Below are positions 8,772-18,964 of a stretch of DNA of 64,000 nt, in pieces (position 1 is the stretch's first letter; the number at the start of each line of letters is the position of its first letter). This stretch comes from Rahnella inusitata (GTDB lineage: Bacteria > Pseudomonadota > Gammaproteobacteria > Enterobacterales > Enterobacteriaceae). The notes under the pieces were generated by a model that saw only the letters and a list, made by a program, of their open reading frames with translations, did no database searches and was not told where the DNA came from. A program made the translations under genes and the position numbers. The stretch is from positions 1 to 64,000 of the forward strand of contig NZ_JYDE01000024.1 of NCBI RefSeq assembly GCF_003263515.1, given 5' to 3'.

Positions 8772-11156
8772 ATGTTTGATATGACTCCCGCATCCGTTTT
8801 CTCCTGCCCGCGCGAGGCCGGACTCCTGACGTTGCGCCCGCTTAATCTGGCGAAAGACGCCGCCGTGCTGCACGGCTGGATGACGCAGCCCTACGCCAGT
8901 TTCTGGGGAATGCAGAACAGCAGCGTCGGCGAAGTGGATGCGTTTTATCGCGACCTTACCGCCGGTAAACCGCACGCGGCGCTGATGGGCGAAATCGACG
9001 GCCAGCCGCGTTTTCTGATCGAATGCTATCCCGTGCAGGACGATCCGCTGCATGAACATTACGACGTGCAGCCGGGCGATATCGGCATGCATATTCTGCT
9101 CGCACCGGCAAACCCGCCGGTCGCCGGTTTCAGCTGGCAGGTGTTTTCCGCCGTAATGGAATACCTGTTCAGTCTGCCCGACGTGAAACGTGTGGTCGTT
9201 GAACCGGATGTCCGCAACGAGAAGATCCACAAACTGAATAAACGCGCCGGTTTCCGCTATCAGAAACAAGTGCAACTGACACACAAAACTGCATGGCTGG
9301 CGTTCTGCCAGCACGAAGATTTTTTGCAGGCCAGCCAGAAGGAACACGCCACCATGACGACCTCAACACTGCAATCCGGCCAGCACTTACAGCCTGAAAT
9401 CTGGGCGAAAGCCAACGCCCTGTTACTGCGTAAATGCCTGTCCGAGCTGACTCACGAACGCCTGCTCGAACCGAAAGCGTTACAGTCCAGCGGCACCTGG
9501 ACTGACTATCAGCTGGCGGTTCCGGCATCAGAAGTCGAATACCGTTTCCGCGCGCGCCAGCTTCCGCTTAACGACTGGATGATCGATCTGGACAGCATTC
9601 AGCGTCTGGACAATTTAACCGGGCAGCCGCTCGATGCGCTGAAATTCATTATTGAATTCGCTGAACAAATTGGCATTTCACAAGCCATGCTGCCGACTTA
9701 TATGGAAGAAATCAGCAGCACGCTCTACAGCAGCGCGTATAAGCTGGCGAACAATCACATCACTGCCAAACAGCTGACGGAGGCGGATTTCCAGACAGTG
9801 GAAACCAGCATGACCGAAGGCCATCCGAGCTTTATCGCCAACAACGGTCGCATCGGTTTTGACGCCGGTGACTACGTGCGTTACGCACCGGAAGCGGCGA
9901 ATCCGCTGAAATTAGTGTGGGTGGCGGTACATCATGACAAAGCCCATTTCGCCACCACCGAAGGTTTGCCGTACGAAAAACTTATCGCCGAAGAACTGGG
10001 CGATGCGCAGATTTGTGCCTTCACACAGAAGCTGGTGGATATCGGCGTCGACCCGAAAAACTATTACTTCATGCCGGTACATCCCTGGCAGTGGCAGAAC
10101 AAACTTCTGACGGTATTCGCCCCGGACATCGCCCGTCAGTTCCTGATTTATCTCGGCGAAGGCGAAGATCAGTATCTGGCGCAGCAGTCGATCCGCACCT
10201 TCTTTAATGCCAGCCAGCCCACGCACCGTTACGTGAAAACTGCACTGTCGATTCTGAATATGGGCTTTATGCGCGGGCTCTCTCCGTACTACATGGCGAC
10301 CACGCCGGGCATCAACGAATGGCTGGCAGAGCTGGTGGAAAACGATTCCTATCTGCAATCCACCGGTTTTAAGATTTTGCAGGAAGTCGCCTCGCTCGGG
10401 TATCACAACCATTACTTCGAAGAGGCGATCAAAGGCGACAGCGCTTACAAGAAAATGTTTGCCGCGCTGTGGCGTGAAAATCCCGTGGCTCAGCTGCAAC
10501 CCAATCAGCGCCTGATGACCATGGCTGCGCTGCTGCATACCGATAAACACGGCGATGCGCTGATTGTGGAGATGATTAAATCCTCCGGTCTGGCGACCGG
10601 CGACTGGCTGAAGCGTTACATGCACGCCTACCTCAGCCCGCTGCTGCACTGCTTCTATCAGTATGATCTGGTGTTTATGCCGCACGGCGAAAACCTGATC
10701 CTGCGCTTTGAAAACAATATTCCGGTAAACGCATTCATGAAGGATATTGCCGAAGAAATCGCGGTGATGAACCCTGACGCCAGGCTGCCGGAAAAAGCCA
10801 AACGTCTGGCGGTGGATGTGCCTGAAGAACTGAAGATCCTGTCGATCTTCACCGATGTCTTCGCCGGCGTATTCCGCTTTATCGCCCGTATTCTGGAAGA
10901 GCACGGCGACTATCCGGCCGGACAGTTCTGGGGCGTGGCGGCGGAAGTCGTGCGCGATTACCAGCTGCAATACCCGGAGCTGGCGGAGAAGTTTGCGCGC
11001 TATGACATGTTCGGCGCGGAGTTCACGCACTCTTGCCTCAATCGTCTGCAACTGGCAAATAACCAGCAGATGATCAACCTGGCGGATCCGGCACAAAACC
11101 TGAAATTCGCCGGGACGCTGGAGAACCCGATCGCGGCCTACGCCAACCGATATTAA
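8772..11156 (+). CDS. dfoC: DfoC, fused acyltransferase and NIS siderophore synthetase
   Basis: A 794-residue bifunctional enzyme. Residues about 15-185 are a GNAT/IucB-like acyltransferase (LTLRPLNLAKDAAVLHGWM), predicted to acylate N-hydroxycadaverine with succinyl-CoA. Residues about 235-780 are an IucA/IucC-type NIS synthetase (MPVHPWQWQN, KTALSILNMGFMRG, LHTDKHGDALIVE), predicted to join and cyclise the units into desferrioxamine E or a relative. The same fusion is known in Erwinia and Pantoea DfoC, while Streptomyces uses separate DesC and DesD. GGAG precedes the ATG, 14 bp after dfoA. An internal ATG at 9354 with AGAAGGA upstream could yield the synthetase alone (600 residues). Confidence 0.9.
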   Translation: MFDMTPASVFSCPREAGLLTLRPLNLAKDAAVLHGWMTQPYASFWGMQNSSVGEVDAFYRDLTAGKPHAALMGEIDGQPRFLIECYPVQDDPLHEHYDVQPGDIGMHILLAPANPPVAGFSWQVFSAVMEYLFSLPDVKRVVVEPDVRNEKIHKLNKRAGFRYQKQVQLTHKTAWLAFCQHEDFLQASQKEHATMTTSTLQSGQHLQPEIWAKANALLLRKCLSELTHERLLEPKALQSSGTWTDYQLAVPASEVEYRFRARQLPLNDWMIDLDSIQRLDNLTGQPLDALKFIIEFAEQIGISQAMLPTYMEEISSTLYSSAYKLANNHITAKQLTEADFQTVETSMTEGHPSFIANNGRIGFDAGDYVRYAPEAANPLKLVWVAVHHDKAHFATTEGLPYEKLIAEELGDAQICAFTQKLVDIGVDPKNYYFMPVHPWQWQNKLLTVFAPDIARQFLIYLGEGEDQYLAQQSIRTFFNASQPTHRYVKTALSILNMGFMRGLSPYYMATTPGINEWLAELVENDSYLQSTGFKILQEVASLGYHNHYFEEAIKGDSAYKKMFAALWRENPVAQLQPNQRLMTMAALLHTDKHGDALIVEMIKSSGLATGDWLKRYMHAYLSPLLHCFYQYDLVFMPHGENLILRFENNIPVNAFMKDIAEEIAVMNPDARLPEKAKRLAVDVPEELKILSIFTDVFAGVFRFIARILEEHGDYPAGQFWGVAAEVVRDYQLQYPELAEKFARYDMFGAEFTHSCLNRLQLANNQQMINLADPAQNLKFAGTLENPIAAYANRY
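9337..9356 (+). promoter_or_regulatory. Internal ribosome site and ATG at the domain junction of dfoC
   Basis: AGAAGGA at 9337-9343 is followed 10 bp later by an in-frame ATG at 9354 (residue 195), exactly where the linker between the acyltransferase and synthetase domains begins. Seen in sequence; use is unproven. Confidence 0.45.
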
Positions 11157-11184
11157 GCAGACTTTTAATCCTGTGCGTTTTTTT

Positions 11185-11214
11185 AGCGCGGCCTGAGAGG
11201 GTCGCGCTTTTCTG
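11185..11214 (+). terminator. Terminator after dfoC
   Basis: AGCGCGGCC pairs with GGTCGCGCT (9 bp, one G-T) around a TGAGAG loop, followed by TTTTCTGATTTT. It separates dfoJAC from the exporter gene, perhaps only partly. Confidence 0.75.
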
Positions 11215-11240
11215 ATTTTGAGTGATGGAGAATTCTCGTT

Positions 11241-12458
11241 ATGTCGTCCGTTTCTGAACCGGCCTCACGGCTGAGTTATCGCCAGTGGCTGTTCCCGCTG
11301 TCACTGGTATTATTCGAATTCGCCACCTACATCGCCCACGATATGATCCAGCCGGGCATGTTGCAGGTGATCAGCGATTTCAGCGCCAGCGCCGACTGGG
11401 TGTCGACCTCGCTGACCGCCTATCTGTGCGGCGGCATCTTACTGCAATGGCTGCTCGGTCCGCTGTCCGATCGCCTCGGGCGGCGACCGGTTTTGCTTAC
11501 TGGCGTGGCCTTTTTCACTCTCACCTGTTTTCTGACCGTCTTCACACAAAGCATCGAGCAATTCATTTTAATGCGTTTCCTGCAAGGGATGAGCCTGTGC
11601 TTTATCGGCGCAGTCGGGTACGCCGCTATTCAGGAAGCATTCAATGAAACGCTGAGCGTCAAACTGATGGCGCTGATGGCCAACATCACGCTGATCGCCC
11701 CGCTGCTCGGGCCGCTGGCCGGTGCCGCCTTCATCCATTACGCGCCGTGGAAAGCCATGTTTGCGCTGTTCTCGCTGATTTCTGCGCTGGCGTTCTGGGG
11801 ATTGTGGCGCAGCATGCCCGAAACCGCGACAGGCCGCGATGGCCGCTTTTCGATGCGCAGATTGCTGACGGATTACCGCGAAGTACTGACCAATCAGGGC
11901 GTCGTCACCGGCTCGCTGTCCATCGGGCTGGTCACCCTGCCGCTGCTGGCATGGGTGGCGCAGTCACCGGTGTTACTGATTCAGGACGCAGGCATGTCAC
12001 CGCTGCGCTACGGCTGGTTGCAGGTGCCGGTATTTACCGGGCTGATTATCGGCAATATCGCACTCAGCAAACTCAGCGGAAAAGTGAACATCCGCACGCC
12101 AATCTGGCTGGGTATCGTTCCGATCACGCTGGGGCTGGCGATCGCCGCAGGTTCGGCGCTGTTTATGGTTCATGCATGGGATTGGATAATCGGCGGGCTG
12201 AGCCTGTACGCGCTGGGCACCGGGCTGGTGAACGCCGGGCTTTACCGCCTGACGCTGTTTTCAAGCCCGACAGGCAAAGGCACCGTCGCGGCGGCACTCG
12301 GGCTTATCACCATTGTGGTATTCGCCGTAGGGATCGAAGTGGCGAAGCAGCTGTACTTTGCGTGGGGTAACGGCATCTTTATGCTGGCGGGACTTATTTC
12401 CGGGCTGACCGGTGCGCTGATGATTACGGCGTTTATGAAAAGGCCCCAAAAAGCCTGA
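11241..12458 (+). CDS. MdfA-like MFS drug/proton antiporter, possible siderophore exporter
   Basis: Inner-membrane 12-helix major facilitator of 405 residues, closely resembling E. coli MdfA along its whole length (IQPGMLQVISDF, GPLSDRLGRRPV, RFLQGMSLCFIGAVGYAAIQE). The MdfA proton/substrate acidic pair in helix 1 is kept as Glu26 and Asp34. GGAG lies before the ATG. It follows dfoC by 84 bp with a terminator between, so it may be read by read-through or from its own promoter. By position it could be the desferrioxamine exporter (the role of dfoS in Pantoea), but by sequence it is a multidrug efflux pump; the two roles are not exclusive. Confidence 0.85.
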   Translation: MSSVSEPASRLSYRQWLFPLSLVLFEFATYIAHDMIQPGMLQVISDFSASADWVSTSLTAYLCGGILLQWLLGPLSDRLGRRPVLLTGVAFFTLTCFLTVFTQSIEQFILMRFLQGMSLCFIGAVGYAAIQEAFNETLSVKLMALMANITLIAPLLGPLAGAAFIHYAPWKAMFALFSLISALAFWGLWRSMPETATGRDGRFSMRRLLTDYREVLTNQGVVTGSLSIGLVTLPLLAWVAQSPVLLIQDAGMSPLRYGWLQVPVFTGLIIGNIALSKLSGKVNIRTPIWLGIVPITLGLAIAAGSALFMVHAWDWIIGGLSLYALGTGLVNAGLYRLTLFSSPTGKGTVAAALGLITIVVFAVGIEVAKQLYFAWGNGIFMLAGLISGLTGALMITAFMKRPQKA

Positions 12459-12490
12459 TCGCGTTTTCTGCACGCTTTTCTGAAAACATA

Positions 12491-12519
12491 AAGGCTGAGG
12501 TTTTACACTCAGCCTTTTT
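12491..12519. terminator. Bidirectional terminator between the exporter gene and lpxM
   Basis: AAGGCTGAG and CTCAGCCTT form a perfect 9-bp stem with an 8-nt loop and a T5 tail. It lies between convergent genes. Confidence 0.85.
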
Positions 12520-12536
12520 CGTTATGCCCGTCGCAA

Positions 12537-13517
12537 CTATTTTTTCGGGAACAACTCTTTGCGCGCGTAAGGTTCTGTCTCGCCCGGCTTACGGGTTTTG
12601 AGCAGCTTGAGGATCCAGGTGTATTGCTCAGGGTTTGGCCCGACCAATATTTCCACCTCTTCATTCATGCGGCGTGCAATGGTGACGTCATCGGCAGTCG
12701 CCAGATCGTCCATCGGCGGACGCACAAAGATATCCAGACGCTGTTCATGGCCGTTATACACCGGGAACAGAGGCACAATTGCGGCACGGCAGACTTTCAT
12801 CAGACGCCCGACCGCCGGAAGCGTGGCTTTGTAGGTGGCGAAAAAATCCACGAACTCGCTGTGTTCCGCGCCATGATCCTGATCCGGCAAATAGTAGCCC
12901 CAGTAACCCTGACGCACAGAACTGATGAACGGCTTGATGCCGTCGTTGCGCGCATGCAACCGTCCGCCAAAACGACGGCGCACGGTGTTCCATAAATAAT
13001 CGGTCAGCGGATTTTTCTGGTTGTGGAACATCGCCGCCATCGGCTGACCACTGGCGGCCATCAGCATCGCCGGGATATCTACGGCCCAGCCGTGGGGAAC
13101 CAGAAAAATCACGTTTTTGCCGTCGGCCTGCATCTGATCGATAATTTCTTTGCCGTGCCAGTGCACGCGTTCCATGATTTTCTCTGGATTGCGCAGCGCC
13201 AGCTCGGCCATCATCACCATCGACTGCGGCGCACAGGCAAACATTTCATCGATGATGTGTTCGCGCTCGGCTTCCGGCGTTTCAGGCAGGCAGTACAACA
13301 GATTGATTTGCGCACGACGACGCGCGCCTTTGGCGAATTTCCCGGCCAAACGGCCAAGACTGCCTAACATAGGATCGCGCACTTTGGCAGGCACGTAAGC
13401 CATCCCCGCCATCGCACCAACGCCCAGCCAGACGCCCCAGTAACGCGGATGGTAAAAGGCTTTCTGAAATTGCGGAATAAATTCTGCGGTCGAACGTTTT
13501 TCTTTTTCTGGCTGCAT
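12537..13517 (-). CDS. lpxM: Lipid A biosynthesis myristoyltransferase LpxM (MsbB)
   Basis: Adds the last acyl chain to Kdo2-lipid A at the inner membrane. It is 326 residues, the usual length. The acyltransferase HX4D motif is His142-Asp147 in [11 protein letters not shown], and the hydrophobic N-terminal anchor (about residues 28-44) and [11 protein letters not shown] segment match the LpxM subgroup. There is no strong ribosome site at the chosen ATG. It lies next to mepM, an arrangement conserved in Enterobacterales (lpxM-mepM-znuA). Confidence 0.95.
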   Translation of the reverse strand: MQPEKEKRSTAEFIPQFQKAFYHPRYWGVWLGVGAMAGMAYVPAKVRDPMLGSLGRLAGKFAKGARRRAQINLLYCLPETPEAEREHIIDEMFACAPQSMVMMAELALRNPEKIMERVHWHGKEIIDQMQADGKNVIFLVPHGWAVDIPAMLMAASGQPMAAMFHNQKNPLTDYLWNTVRRRFGGRLHARNDGIKPFISSVRQGYWGYYLPDQDHGAEHSEFVDFFATYKATLPAVGRLMKVCRAAIVPLFPVYNGHEQRLDIFVRPPMDDLATADDVTIARRMNEEVEILVGPNPEQYTWILKLLKTRKPGETEPYARKELFPKK

Positions 13518-13623
13518 GCTCAGGCTCTTATGACAAATTCTGGCTTAATGATAAGTGCAGTGATTTATTTTGCAATAAATCACTGCACATCAGCATTTAG
13601 CCGGGATGTATGTTCCTGAACAA

Positions 13624-14958
13624 TCAGTCCAGCTTCAGTTGCGGAACGACCTGGCGAACGGTGGCCAGATACGTACTGCGATCTTTACCGGTCAGCCCTT
13701 CGGTGCGAGGCAATTTGGCGGTCAGAGGGTTGACGGCCAGCTGGTTGATCCACATTTCAAAGTGCAAATGAGGACCGGTAGAACGTCCGGTGTTGCCGGA
13801 AAGCGCAATGCGGTCGCCGCGTTTCACTTTCTGACCCGGCTTCACCAGCAACTTACGCAGGTGCATATAACGTGTCATGTACTGACGACCATGACGGATA
13901 GCCACGTAGTTACCTGCTGCTCCGCCATTTTTGGCGATCACTACTTCGCCATCACCGACCGCCAGCACTGGCGTACCGACCGGCACGGCGAAATCGACGC
14001 CACGGTGCGGCGCGATGCGACCCGTTACCGGGTTCAGACGACGTGGATTGAAGTTAGAGGAAACACGGTACTGTTTTCCGGTAGGGAAGCGCAGGAAGCC
14101 TTTCGCCAGCCCGCTGCCGGTGCGGTCATAAAACTTACCGTCTTCGGCACGCACGGCATAATAATCTTTGCCGCCGGTACGCATACGCACCGCTTGCAGT
14201 TCGCTTTGCTCATTCTTGCCGTCCAGCACTTCGTGAGACATCAGGACGGCGAAGTCATCACCTTTCTGCAATTTACGGAAATCGAGCTGCCACTGCAGCG
14301 CTTTGATAACGGCGCTGACTTCAGCACTGCTCAGCCCGGCAGCTCTGGCGCTGGTGACAAAACTGCCATTCAGCGTGCCCTTGATTACCGAGTCTTTCCA
14401 TTCCCCTTGCAGGGTTTGTAACGAGGACTTAAAGGTGTTGCCTGAACGGTCAAAGGTATAGGTTTCGCGACGGGATTTCTCCCATGTCAGACGTTGTAAA
14501 TCGCCCGCATCATTGAGCGTCCACGAGATTTGCTGCCCGATTTTCAGGTTACGCAAATCACGGTTCGCGTCAGACAATGCCGCGATTTCCGACATATCAA
14601 TGCCGTACTGATTCAGGATGCTGCTGAGGGTATCGCCGGTGGAGACCACATACTCATGCACACCGGCTTCGTTGACGATTTTATCGTCCAGATCATCTTG
14701 CGGGATGTCATCGTCGGCAGGTGCGGTTTGATCGATAGGCTCACTGGCTTCAGGAAGCAGCGAACGTAACTGTTCGTGATCGAGGGCAATGCTTTTTACA
14801 ATCGGTCGGGTATCTGAGAGGTCATTGTCCGGGTGATAGGCTAACGGTTTCCAGACGGCCACAGCCAGTGTGACGACGGTAAGCGACCCCAGCATGATGC
14901 GGTGGGGCCGTGGAAGGTTGCTATACGCCAGAGCGATAGATCGGGCTATCAGCTGCAC
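13624..14958 (-). CDS. mepM: Murein DD-endopeptidase MepM
   Basis: Periplasmic peptidoglycan hydrolase that cuts D-Ala-mDAP cross-links to allow wall growth. It is 444 residues: an N-terminal membrane anchor (about 20-42), a LysM domain (about 97-145, EYVVSTGDTLSSILNQYGI) and a C-terminal M23 lysostaphin-type peptidase with zinc ligands in PHRGVDF and HLHFEMW. The start codon is GTG after GGACAGAATTAA; the MQLIARSIALA N-terminus matches E. coli YebA, which supports it. The znuA stop lies 19 bp upstream, so it may be read with znuA. Confidence 0.95.
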   Translation of the reverse strand: MQLIARSIALAYSNLPRPHRIMLGSLTVVTLAVAVWKPLAYHPDNDLSDTRPIVKSIALDHEQLRSLLPEASEPIDQTAPADDDIPQDDLDDKIVNEAGVHEYVVSTGDTLSSILNQYGIDMSEIAALSDANRDLRNLKIGQQISWTLNDAGDLQRLTWEKSRRETYTFDRSGNTFKSSLQTLQGEWKDSVIKGTLNGSFVTSARAAGLSSAEVSAVIKALQWQLDFRKLQKGDDFAVLMSHEVLDGKNEQSELQAVRMRTGGKDYYAVRAEDGKFYDRTGSGLAKGFLRFPTGKQYRVSSNFNPRRLNPVTGRIAPHRGVDFAVPVGTPVLAVGDGEVVIAKNGGAAGNYVAIRHGRQYMTRYMHLRKLLVKPGQKVKRGDRIALSGNTGRSTGPHLHFEMWINQLAVNPLTAKLPRTEGLTGKDRSTYLATVRQVVPQLKLD

Positions 14959-14977
14959 TTAATTCTGTCCTTTTAGC

Positions 14978-15910
14978 TTACTTCAGGCAGCTCAGGTATT
15001 GGTTCGTCAGCTGTGACAGGAAGTTCACGTAGCTGTCCGCGCCCAATGCAATGCCGCTCCCCAGCGGATCCAATGTGCCCATACGCACTGTTGTTCCCTG
15101 GGCAACAGCCGTGATGACGGCTGGCCTGAATTGTGGCTCAGCAAAAACGCATGTCGCTTTTTGCTCAACCAACTGAGTTCGAATGAGATGTAAACGCTGT
15201 GCGCCGGGCTGTATTTCGGGATTGATCGTAAAGTGACCAAGTGGCGAAAGGCCGAAGTGTTTTTCAAAGTAGCCATAAGCATCGTGAAAAACAAAATATC
15301 CCTTACCCTGCACAGGCTGCAGCATATTACCAATATTTTTGTCAGTTTTTGTCAGGCTTTCCTCAAAACGTGACAAGTTTGCATCTAATTGTTGCTTCTT
15401 CTGCGGCATGAGTTCGAGAAGTTTGTTGTGGATCACAATCGCGGTCTCACGAGCGATCTCCGGCGACAGCCAGACATGCATATTGTACTGGCCGTGACTG
15501 TGTTCATCCTCGTCATGCCCTTCGCCGTGATCGTGGTCATGCTCGTCCTCGTCGGAGCCTTTCATCAACAGCGGTTTGACCGCCGCCAGCGTGGCAATTT
15601 CTACCTGACGATTGGGCGACAGCTGCGCCGCAGACTTGGTCATGAAGACTTCCATTTCCGGCCCGACCCACACCACCAGATCCGCACTGCGTATGCGCTG
15701 GATGTCAGAAGGACGCAGCGCAAAATCGTGTGGCGAGGCGCCATCCGGCAGCAAGATTTCCGTTGGCGTCACACCTTCCGCGATGGCTGAAGCGATAAAA
15801 CCGAGTGGACGGACAGACGCCAGCACGGCGGCCTGCGCGCTGAAAGCCGCACCGGCACTCAGGATGGCGGCTGCCAGGAACAACCGTTTAACGCTTTTTT
15901 TCTGTATCAT
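14978..15910 (-). CDS. znuA: Periplasmic zinc-binding protein ZnuA
   Basis: High-affinity zinc receptor of the ZnuABC importer. It has a signal peptide ending FSAQA, the zinc ligands in [13 protein letters not shown] and the later [12 protein letters not shown] segment, and the typical His/Asp/Glu-rich loop ([20 protein letters not shown]) that gathers zinc. The open frame continues upstream to 16024 but that stretch is the Zur-controlled promoter. The likely start is one of three ATGs at 15931, 15925 or 15910; I took 15910 ([11 protein letters not shown], a normal signal-peptide n-region). It is divergent from znuC. Confidence 0.93.
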   Translation of the reverse strand: MIQKKSVKRLFLAAAILSAGAAFSAQAAVLASVRPLGFIASAIAEGVTPTEILLPDGASPHDFALRPSDIQRIRSADLVVWVGPEMEVFMTKSAAQLSPNRQVEIATLAAVKPLLMKGSDEDEHDHDHGEGHDEDEHSHGQYNMHVWLSPEIARETAIVIHNKLLELMPQKKQQLDANLSRFEESLTKTDKNIGNMLQPVQGKGYFVFHDAYGYFEKHFGLSPLGHFTINPEIQPGAQRLHLIRTQLVEQKATCVFAEPQFRPAVITAVAQGTTVRMGTLDPLGSGIALGADSYVNFLSQLTNQYLSCLK

Positions 15911-15958
15911 GCGGGGTGAACTCATCTTCATGTTGGGGGAAAACTGGTTATTTTTCGC

Positions 15959-15981
15959 GAAACGCAATATTATAACATCCG
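15959..15981. promoter_or_regulatory. Zur box between znuA and znuCB
   Basis: The segment GAAACGCAATATTATAACAT and the next few bases match most positions of the enterobacterial Zur consensus (GAAAtGTTATAnTATAACATTTC). It sits in the 95-bp divergent gap, so one site can control both directions. Confidence 0.85.
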
Positions 15982-16005
15982 ATTTGTTCTGCAAGACCCA
16001 ATGAC

Positions 16006-16764
16006 ATGCCCACATTAGCGACACTTAAAAATATTTCGGTAACTTTCGGTTCCCGCCGCGTGTTGTCCAACATCTCGCTGGCTTTGCAACCGGGAAAAAT
16101 ACTCACCCTCCTTGGCCCGAACGGCGCGGGGAAATCGACATTAGTGCGCGTCGTGCTTGGCCTGATTGCGCCCTCCGAAGGCACGATGACCTGCGAACCC
16201 GGCTTACGCATCGGCTACGTTCCGCAAAAAATTCATCTTGATCCCACCATGCCACTGACCGTCAGCCGCTTTATGCGCCTGAAACCCGGTGTCAAAAAAT
16301 CCGACATTCTGCCCGCGCTTAAACGCGTTCAGGCTGCGCATCTGCTGGATCAGCCTATGCAAAAATTGTCCGGTGGTGAGAATCAGCGCGTCCTGCTGGC
16401 GCGGGCATTAATGAACAGCCCGCAGTTACTGGTGCTTGATGAACCGACTCAGGGCGTGGACGTCAACGGGCAGCTGGCGCTGTATAACCTGATCGACAGC
16501 CTGCGCTGCGAGCTGGGTTGCGCGGTGCTGATGGTGTCACATGACCTGCATCTGGTGATGGCAAAAACCGACGAAGTGCTGTGCCTCAATCAGCACATCT
16601 GCTGTTCCGGTTCACCGGAAGTGGTCTCCACCCATCCCGAATTTATCGCTATGTTTGGCAACCGCGGCGCGGAGCAGCTGGCAATTTATCGCCACAATCA
16701 CAACCATCGTCACGATTTGAAGGGAAAAGTCATTTTGCGCAACAGCGGAGGTCGTGACGCATGA
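16006..16764 (+). CDS. znuC: Zinc ABC transporter ATP-binding protein ZnuC
   Basis: Cytoplasmic ATPase of the zinc importer, 252 residues. Walker A is GPNGAGKST, the signature is LSGGENQR, and Walker B is LLVLDEP. The His-rich C-terminal tail (HNHNHRHD) is typical of enterobacterial ZnuC. It is divergent from znuA across the Zur box and overlaps znuB by 4 bp (ATGA), indicating coupled translation. Confidence 0.97.
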   Translation: MPTLATLKNISVTFGSRRVLSNISLALQPGKILTLLGPNGAGKSTLVRVVLGLIAPSEGTMTCEPGLRIGYVPQKIHLDPTMPLTVSRFMRLKPGVKKSDILPALKRVQAAHLLDQPMQKLSGGENQRVLLARALMNSPQLLVLDEPTQGVDVNGQLALYNLIDSLRCELGCAVLMVSHDLHLVMAKTDEVLCLNQHICCSGSPEVVSTHPEFIAMFGNRGAEQLAIYRHNHNHRHDLKGKVILRNSGGRDA

Positions 16765-17546
16765 TCGCTCTATTATTACCGGGCTGGCTGGCCGGTGTTT
16801 TACTGGCGATCGCCGCCGGTCCGCTGGGCTCTTTTGTGGTCTGGCGCAGAATGTCTTATTTCGGTGATACGCTGGCGCACGCGTCATTGCTCGGCGTGGC
16901 ATTTGGCCTGTTGCTGAATGTGAATCCGTTTTATACCGTGATCGCCGTGACCCTGCTGCTGGCAGTGGTACTGGTCGCGCTGGAACGTAAACCGCATCTG
17001 GCCGTCGATACTTTGCTCGGCATCATGGCGCACAGCGCGCTGTCGCTCGGTCTGGTGGTGGTCAGCCTGATGTCCGGTGTACGCGTTGATCTGATGGCGT
17101 ATCTGTTCGGCGATCTGCTGTCGGTCACCTATAGCGATATCTGGATGATCGGCATTGGCGTCGCCGTCGTGATTGCGGTTCTCTGCTGGCAATGGCGTTC
17201 GCTGCTGTCCATGACCATCAGCCCTGAGCTGGCACACGTCGATGGCGTTAATCTGCAACGTTCGCGGGTGATCCTGATGCTGGTCACGGCCCTGACCATC
17301 GGGCTGGCGATGAAATTTGTCGGCGCACTGATCATCACCTCCCTGCTGATTATTCCTGCGGCCACCGCCCGCCGCTTTGCTAAGACGCCAGAGCAGATGG
17401 CGTCTTTCGCAGTGGTTATCGGGATGGTGGCGGTCACGGCGGGCCTGACGTTTTCAGCGTTTTACGACACGCCCGCTGGCCCCTCAGTCGTGCTCTCGGC
17501 CGCCGTGCTGTTTATGTTAAGCCTCGGCAAAAAACAGATCGCCTGA
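16761..17546 (+). CDS. znuB: Zinc ABC transporter permease ZnuB
   Basis: Inner-membrane channel subunit of ZnuABC, 261 residues, with about eight hydrophobic segments and the ABC-3 family signatures [21 protein letters not shown] and [19 protein letters not shown] split through the chain. It overlaps znuC by 4 bp. A strong bidirectional terminator follows. Confidence 0.96.
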   Translation: MIALLLPGWLAGVLLAIAAGPLGSFVVWRRMSYFGDTLAHASLLGVAFGLLLNVNPFYTVIAVTLLLAVVLVALERKPHLAVDTLLGIMAHSALSLGLVVVSLMSGVRVDLMAYLFGDLLSVTYSDIWMIGIGVAVVIAVLCWQWRSLLSMTISPELAHVDGVNLQRSRVILMLVTALTIGLAMKFVGALIITSLLIIPAATARRFAKTPEQMASFAVVIGMVAVTAGLTFSAFYDTPAGPSVVLSAAVLFMLSLGKKQIA

Positions 17547-17563
17547 CCTCAACGTCAGAAACA

Positions 17564-17592
17564 AAAACGGACGCCACTGAGCGTCCGTTTTT
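17564..17592. terminator. Bidirectional terminator after znuB
   Basis: AAAACGGACGC and GCGTCCGTTTT form an 11-bp stem around a 6-nt loop, with A and T runs on either side. It lies between the convergent znuB and antiporter genes. Confidence 0.9.
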
Positions 17593-17608
17593 GCTAGTAC
17601 GGCCAGGT

Positions 17609-18964
17609 TTACGTTTCCTGATCCTGTTCCTGCATAGCCTCACGCCTCGCCTGCCGCCAGTGCATCACCGGCGACACGGTCAGCCCGTGAACAACCACAC
17701 TGGCGACAATCACCGTAAACGCAATATTGGTCATGTAACCGGCTTCCGCGCCCTGCAACCCGTGCGTATACGCGTAGGCGATGTAGTTCATGCTGCCGAT
17801 CCCTCGGATCCCAAACCAGCCAATCATCAGCCGTCGTCCGCGCGGTACGCGCATCCCAAAGGTGGTGATGTACACCGAGAGCGGACGGATCACGATAAAC
17901 AGTAACGCGGCGAAAACTAATCCCATCGGTTCCCAATGCTCGGCCAGCGTGATACCCAGCACCATCACAATCCCGGCGGCGAACAGCCGTTCAATGGTGT
18001 CACCAAAGGAGAGCGCATCCCCGACCATCAGCCCGATAGAGTTGGTTGGCCTCTCCGCCGACATGGAATGGCGCGTATGCGGATTTACCATCCCTTCTGC
18101 CGGCGGCGGTCGGGTGCCTTCGGTGAGATCGTCCGGCGGATTCAGTGTCACGACTCGCACCTCGGCACTGCGCAAACCGACGCCCGCCGCAAACGCGGCC
18201 AGGAACCCGGAGGCATCCAGACTTTGCGCAGCGGCGTAGCTCAGCGCGATCAGCGCCAGCGCCAGAAAATCACTGGGGGCGACTGAACGCTGACGGCTGT
18301 GAAAACGTGTGGCACTTAGCCCGACCAGCCGCCCCATGGCATAACCAATCGCCAGACCGCCCAGCAAGGCCCAGACGACATCGCGCCACGCCCAGTCCCA
18401 AATGGCCGCCGATGACAGGCCGTCGTGTGCGGTAAACAACATCAGCGCCAGCATCAAAATCGGCAGCGCGGAACCGTCGTTCATGCCCGCTTCGCTTGAG
18501 AGCGCTACGCGCAATCCGTCGTCATCATTAGCGTCATTGACGGCAATCATACTGGCCAGTACCGGATCTGTCGGCGCGATGATCGCCCCCAGCGCCAGCG
18601 CTAACGGCCAGGATATCCCCGCCAGATAATGCGCCAGTGCGGTCACACTCAGCACCGTCAGCAACATCGCCGGGAACGCCAGTAAGGCACCCACACGCCA
18701 GCTCTGCGAGCGAAACGGCAATCTGAGTTTAAGGCCGGTAATAAAGAGCGATGCGGCCATCGCGATTTCTGTGAACCGCGCGGTCAGCGTCGAGTACTCA
18801 ACCAGATCCACGTGCAGCAGATTCAGCACCCACGGCCCGCAGACAATCCCTGCAGCCAGATACAGTCCAAAGGTGGTCACAGGCGCGCGCGAAATCCAGC
18901 CTGATGCCAATGACATAATTAACAGCAGTCCGCCGACTGCCGCCGTCCATCCTAAAAATCCCAT
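17609..18964 (-). CDS. CPA1-type cation:proton antiporter (NhaP-like)
   Basis: Inner-membrane Na+(K+)/H+ exchanger of 451 residues with about 12 hydrophobic segments. The family motif with paired acidic residue is PTDPVLASMIAV, followed by SEAGMNDGSALP. I chose the ATG giving MGFLGWTAAVGG because AGGGAGC lies 6-7 bp upstream; the longer frame to 19045 lacks support. A hydrophilic loop of about 40 residues (NPPDDLTEGTRPPPAEG onward) interrupts the membrane part. The gene stands alone. Ion preference cannot be read from the sequence. Confidence 0.85.
   Translation of the reverse strand: MGFLGWTAAVGGLLLIMSLASGWISRAPVTTFGLYLAAGIVCGPWVLNLLHVDLVEYSTLTARFTEIAMAASLFITGLKLRLPFRSQSWRVGALLAFPAMLLTVLSVTALAHYLAGISWPLALALGAIIAPTDPVLASMIAVNDANDDDGLRVALSSEAGMNDGSALPILMLALMLFTAHDGLSSAAIWDWAWRDVVWALLGGLAIGYAMGRLVGLSATRFHSRQRSVAPSDFLALALIALSYAAAQSLDASGFLAAFAAGVGLRSAEVRVVTLNPPDDLTEGTRPPPAEGMVNPHTRHSMSAERPTNSIGLMVGDALSFGDTIERLFAAGIVMVLGITLAEHWEPMGLVFAALLFIVIRPLSVYITTFGMRVPRGRRLMIGWFGIRGIGSMNYIAYAYTHGLQGAEAGYMTNIAFTVIVASVVVHGLTVSPVMHWRQARREAMQEQDQET

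Noticed and set aside
9912..11096. Long minus-strand open frame (394 codons) opposite dfoC
   Set aside because: Antisense shadow of a high-GC gene; repeated His/Arg/Gln-rich composition and no supporting signals.
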